DNA of 64,000 bases. It comes from Methylobacterium amylolyticum (GTDB taxonomy: Bacteria; Pseudomonadota; Alphaproteobacteria; Rhizobiales; Beijerinckiaceae). This document shows positions 61,427 to 64,000 of this stretch, piece by piece. Where the stretch lies: positions 62,001-126,000 of the forward strand of contig NZ_JAUYZI010000001.1 in assembly GCF_030700245.1 (NCBI RefSeq), in the 5' to 3' direction. The position numbers and the translations under genes are program-made. Below the pieces are notes generated by a model. The model was not told the origin of the DNA. It did not search any database and saw nothing but the letters and a program-made list of their open reading frames with translations. Position 1 is the first letter of the stretch, and every line of letters begins with the position of its first letter.

Positions 61427-61936
61427 GTGGACGAGATCGCTGCCCTCATCGAACCGCAGATCCCAGCGTTGCGGCGCTACGCCGTCGCGCTGTTACGGGA
61501 CCGCGAAGCGGCGGACGACCTCGTCCAGGACACTTTGGAGCGGGCGTTGTCCGGCTGGTCCGGACGCCGCCGCGACGGCGACCTGCGGGCCTGGCTGTTC
61601 ACGATCGAGCGCAACCTGTTCCTCGGCACTGTTCGACGCCGGGGCCGGCGCGGCGTCGATCTCGGCGCGGAGGCTTTGGAGCAGGTGCCTGATCCGGGTG
61701 CCGACCCCGAGACCGCTATGGGGGCACGCGACGTGCTCGCCGGGCTCGACGCCCTGCCCGAGGAGCAGCGCTCGGTGCTGCTGCTCGTCGCGGTGGAGGA
61801 TCTGTCCTATGCCGAAGCCGCGAAAGTGCTCGGAGTGCCGCTCGGCACGGTGATGTCGCGGTTGAGCCGAGCCCGGGAGCGGATGCGAAGTTTTCTGGAC
61901 ACGGGCCGAACCGGCTTGTTGAGGAGGGTGAAATGA
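61427..61936 (+). CDS. ECF RNA polymerase sigma factor
   Basis: 169 residues from a GTG. Region 2 (RRYAVALLRDREAADDLVQDTLERALSGW ... RAWLFTIERNLFL) and region 4 (LPEEQRSVLLLVAVEDLSYAEAAKVLGVPLGTVMSRLSRARERM) are intact, without extra domains. It overlaps the anti-sigma gene by 4 bp. The matching promoter pair upstream suggests that it controls its own operon. Confidence 0.93.
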   Translation: MDEIAALIEPQIPALRRYAVALLRDREAADDLVQDTLERALSGWSGRRRDGDLRAWLFTIERNLFLGTVRRRGRRGVDLGAEALEQVPDPGADPETAMGARDVLAGLDALPEEQRSVLLLVAVEDLSYAEAAKVLGVPLGTVMSRLSRARERMRSFLDTGRTGLLRRVK

Positions 61937-62742
61937 GCGGGGATCCGCGCCCGGTCGGCGAGGACGACCTGCACGGCCTGATCGACGGTCGTCTCGAACC
62001 GGAGCGGCAGGCGCTGGTCGAGGCATGGCTCAGGGGAAACCCCGCGCGGGCGGCCGAGGTCTCGGCGGATCGCGCCCTGCGTGAGCGCTTGCGTGCCCGC
62101 CTCGCGCCGATCGCCGAGGAGGCGATCCCGGCGCGGCTCCGGGTGGCCAATATCCGCTCGCGACATCGCCCGATAACTGGGCGCTGGCTTCCGGTCGCGG
62201 CGGCTGCCGTGCTCTGCCTCGCGGTCGGCGGTGCCGCCGGCTGGTTCGGCCATGCCGCGCGGCAGGTACCCACGGTCACGCTCGCGCGAACCGAGCCGGC
62301 GACCGACGACGCGGTGGCGGCCTTCCGCACCTACGTGGTCGAGGCGCTGCATCCGGTGGAGGTGCGCGCCGACGAGAAGCCACACCTCGTGACGTGGCTC
62401 TCAAAGCGCCTCGGCCGGGCGGTGACCACCCCCGACCTCACGGCCTACGGCTTCCGCCTGATGGGCGGCCGGCTGCTGCCGGCGGGTTCCGAAGCCGCCG
62501 CGATGCTGATGTACGATGACGATCACGGCACCCGGCTGACGCTCTACAGCCGCGTGGGCGATGCGGATGGCCGCACGGTGTTCCGCTTCGCCCGCGAGGG
62601 CGATGTCGCTGCCTTCTCCTGGGTCGATGGCGGCATGTCCTACGTCGTCACGGGTCGCACCGACGAGGCGCGGCTATTGACCGTCGCGCAGGCGGTTGAT
62701 GCGCAGATCCGTGGATTGCCGGTTCCGCCGCGGCAACCATGA
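61933..62742 (+). CDS. Transmembrane anti-sigma factor
   Basis: 269 residues from ATG 61933 with GAGGAGGG upstream. A cytoplasmic N-terminal sigma-binding region (GEDDLHGLIDGRLEPERQALVEAWL) lacks the His-x3-Cys-x2-Cys zinc motif. It is followed by one helix (LPVAAAAVLCLAVGGAAGWFG) and a periplasmic domain (YGFRLMGGRLLPAGSEAAAMLMYDDDHG). This layout fits release of the sigma factor after an envelope signal. Confidence 0.88.
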   Translation: MSGDPRPVGEDDLHGLIDGRLEPERQALVEAWLRGNPARAAEVSADRALRERLRARLAPIAEEAIPARLRVANIRSRHRPITGRWLPVAAAAVLCLAVGGAAGWFGHAARQVPTVTLARTEPATDDAVAAFRTYVVEALHPVEVRADEKPHLVTWLSKRLGRAVTTPDLTAYGFRLMGGRLLPAGSEAAAMLMYDDDHGTRLTLYSRVGDADGRTVFRFAREGDVAAFSWVDGGMSYVVTGRTDEARLLTVAQAVDAQIRGLPVPPRQP

Positions 62743-63629
62743 CCCTCGACCAACTCCGCATCTTCGTGGCCGTGGCGGAGCGGCAGCACGTGACCCGAGC
62801 CGCCGAGGCGCTGAACCTCGTCCAGTCGGCGGTCAGCACGGCGATCGCCAACATCGAGGGGCGGCACGCCACCAAGCTGTTTCACCGGGTCGGCCGCGGG
62901 ATCGAGCTGACCGAGGCGGGACGCGTGTTCCTCGTCGAGGCCCGCGCCGTGCTCGCCCGGGCCGAGGCCGCCGAACTGGTGCTCGCCGACCTCAGTGGCA
63001 TGCGACGCGGGACGCTGGCCCTCTATGCCAGCCAGACCATCGCCAGCGACTGGCTGCCGCGCCACCTCGTCGCCTTCCGCCGGGCCTACCCTGAGATCGC
63101 CATCCGGTTGGCGGTGGGCAACACCACCGACGCCGCCGACGCGGTGCGCGCGGGGCAGGCCGAACTCGGCTTTGTCGAGGGGGCGCTGGACGACCCGACG
63201 CTCGCGAGTACGACCATCGCGCAGGACCAACTGGTCCTCGTGGTCGCCCCTGGCCATGCCTTCGCCGGGGCGACCGACCTCGAACCCGAAAACCTCGCCG
63301 GGGTCGATTGGGTGCTGCGCGAGGCTGGATCGGGAACCCGCTCGGCCTTCGAGGCGGCCCTGGGTGCGGCCGGCCTCGCAGCCGCCCAGCTTCGGGTCAC
63401 GCTCGAACTGCCCTCGAACGAGGCGGTCCGCGCTGCCGTCGAGGCCGGGGGCGGGGCCGCCGTACTGTCCGAGACCGTGGTCGCCGCAGCACTTCGGGCC
63501 GGGACCCTGGTGCGGGCGGCGTTCGACTTACCGAGCCGGCCGTTCCGGGTGCTGCGCCACAAGGAGCGCTACCGCAGCCGGGCCGCCGACGCGCTTCTCG
63601 ACCTGATCGCGGCAGCGAATGCCGGATGA
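62739..63629 (+). CDS. LysR-family transcriptional regulator
   Basis: 296 residues. The N-terminal helix-turn-helix (MTLDQLRIFVAVAERQHVTRAAEALNLVQSAVSTAIANIE) and the substrate-binding domain (TLALYASQTIASDWLPRHLVAFRRAYPEI) are normal. It overlaps the anti-sigma gene (ATGA). Unusually for LysR genes it lies inside an operon rather than divergent from its target. The effector is unknown. Confidence 0.92.
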   Translation: MTLDQLRIFVAVAERQHVTRAAEALNLVQSAVSTAIANIEGRHATKLFHRVGRGIELTEAGRVFLVEARAVLARAEAAELVLADLSGMRRGTLALYASQTIASDWLPRHLVAFRRAYPEIAIRLAVGNTTDAADAVRAGQAELGFVEGALDDPTLASTTIAQDQLVLVVAPGHAFAGATDLEPENLAGVDWVLREAGSGTRSAFEAALGAAGLAAAQLRVTLELPSNEAVRAAVEAGGGAAVLSETVVAAALRAGTLVRAAFDLPSRPFRVLRHKERYRSRAADALLDLIAAANAG

Positions 63630-63997
63630 GCGAGCCCGCGAAACCCGTGCCCCCCGACGATCCCCGGGTGAGGCTCGCCGAGGATCGGACGGTTCTGGCG
63701 GCCGAACGCACCTTCGTGGCGTGGCTTCGCACCGGGCTCGCGTTCCTCGGCGTCGGCCTCGCCGCGCAGCGCTTCCTGCGGGAGGTTCTGGCGGTTTGGC
63801 CGCTGAAGGTGCTGTCGCTGACCCTGATCGCCTGTGCACTCGCCTCATTCGCCGGCGCCGTGTGGCGTGACCGGGCGATCCGGGCACGGCTCGCCCATTC
63901 CGAGATCCCGATGATGCCGCGCCTCCTCACCGTCGGGATTGCGGCCCTGCTGATCGCGATCTCCGGCCTCGCGGCCACCGCCCTGCTCTGGGCGTGA
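63626..63997 (+). CDS. DUF202 membrane protein
   Basis: 123 residues. The DUF202 signature (RLAEDRTVLAAERTFVAWLRTGLAFLGVG) is followed by two further helices (VLSLTLIACALASFAGAVW and LLTVGIAALLIAISGLAATALL). It is an inner-membrane protein of unknown function, coupled to the LysR gene by a 4-bp overlap. It ends just before the right edge, so the operon may continue. Confidence 0.9.
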   Translation: MSEPAKPVPPDDPRVRLAEDRTVLAAERTFVAWLRTGLAFLGVGLAAQRFLREVLAVWPLKVLSLTLIACALASFAGAVWRDRAIRARLAHSEIPMMPRLLTVGIAALLIAISGLAATALLWA

Positions 63998-64000
63998 GGG

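Overview
The window is a very GC-rich stretch whose first 24.3 kb looks like the chromosome of an alphaproteobacterium of the order Hyphomicrobiales, most likely Methylobacterium or Methylorubrum. The clues are a BcsS-like protein, an LdtR-type MarR regulator followed by a DUF6163 membrane protein, the twin-transmembrane / adenosyltransferase / etfB / etfA / 3-hydroxybutyryl-CoA dehydrogenase cluster, and an iron-sulfur bacterial photolyase. The genus is inferred from gene content and composition, not from a marker gene. Region 1 (1-24.3 kb) is housekeeping: the start of a formyltransferase-like gene, an FeS-BCP photolyase, bcsS, exoD, the MarR regulator, hemB, a quinone oxidoreductase, the ETF cluster, a PagL-like deacylase, ftsE-ftsX-ydcF, ptsN, hpf, the osmoregulated periplasmic glucan pair mdoG-mdoH, several small membrane or secreted proteins, and an isochorismatase-family hydrolase. 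Region 2 starts at the 3' half of a tRNA-Pro(CGG) gene (24310-24356) with no 5' half beside it. This is the usual signature of the broken end of an integrated element. The intact tRNA should lie at the other end and was not seen here, so the island may run past the window. From 24.4 to 43.1 kb the content is phage- or plasmid-like: an Abi-C abortive-infection protein, many small orphan genes, an Xre repressor with a divergent operator, an AAA ATPase, a Bro-N/KilAC antirepressor, a lysis cassette (holin-like protein, GH24 endolysin, two-component spanins) and a primase-polymerase-like replication protein. No integrase, terminase, portal, capsid or tail gene was recognised. Three adjacent genes at the upstream end of the lysis cassette each need a one-base frame change to read through. 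A 14-20 bp palindrome (TTGCCGGATTTCCGGCAA) occurs five times only in this part, always inside coding sequence and always in the frame that gives Ala-Gly-Asn-(Pro/Ser)-Ala. Region 3 (43.6-46.6 kb) is a compact three-gene operon of ABC-three-component (ABC-3C) type: a DUF2326 SMC-like ATPase, a small middle component and a protein with a nuclease-like N-terminus. Region 4 (46.9-56.1 kb) is metal resistance: arsH facing arsR-arsC(thioredoxin type)-arsC(glutaredoxin type)-acr3-MFS, then an exceptionally His-rich secreted peptide, a Met/His-rich exported protein, a FixH/YtkA-like protein, cusB, and a cusA cut off after about 670 residues at what looks like an insertion-sequence end. Region 5 (56.3-64 kb) holds a KfrA-like DNA-binding protein, a LOV-PAS-HWE blue-light histidine kinase, and an ECF sigma locus. 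In that locus two divergent transcription units (DUF305-YncE; COG4315-sigma-anti-sigma-LysR-DUF202) each start with the same element, GGAATA-N13-GGCATCTCTCCC. The simplest reading is an autoregulated ECF sigma factor controlling secreted proteins of unclear, possibly metal- or redox-stress, function.
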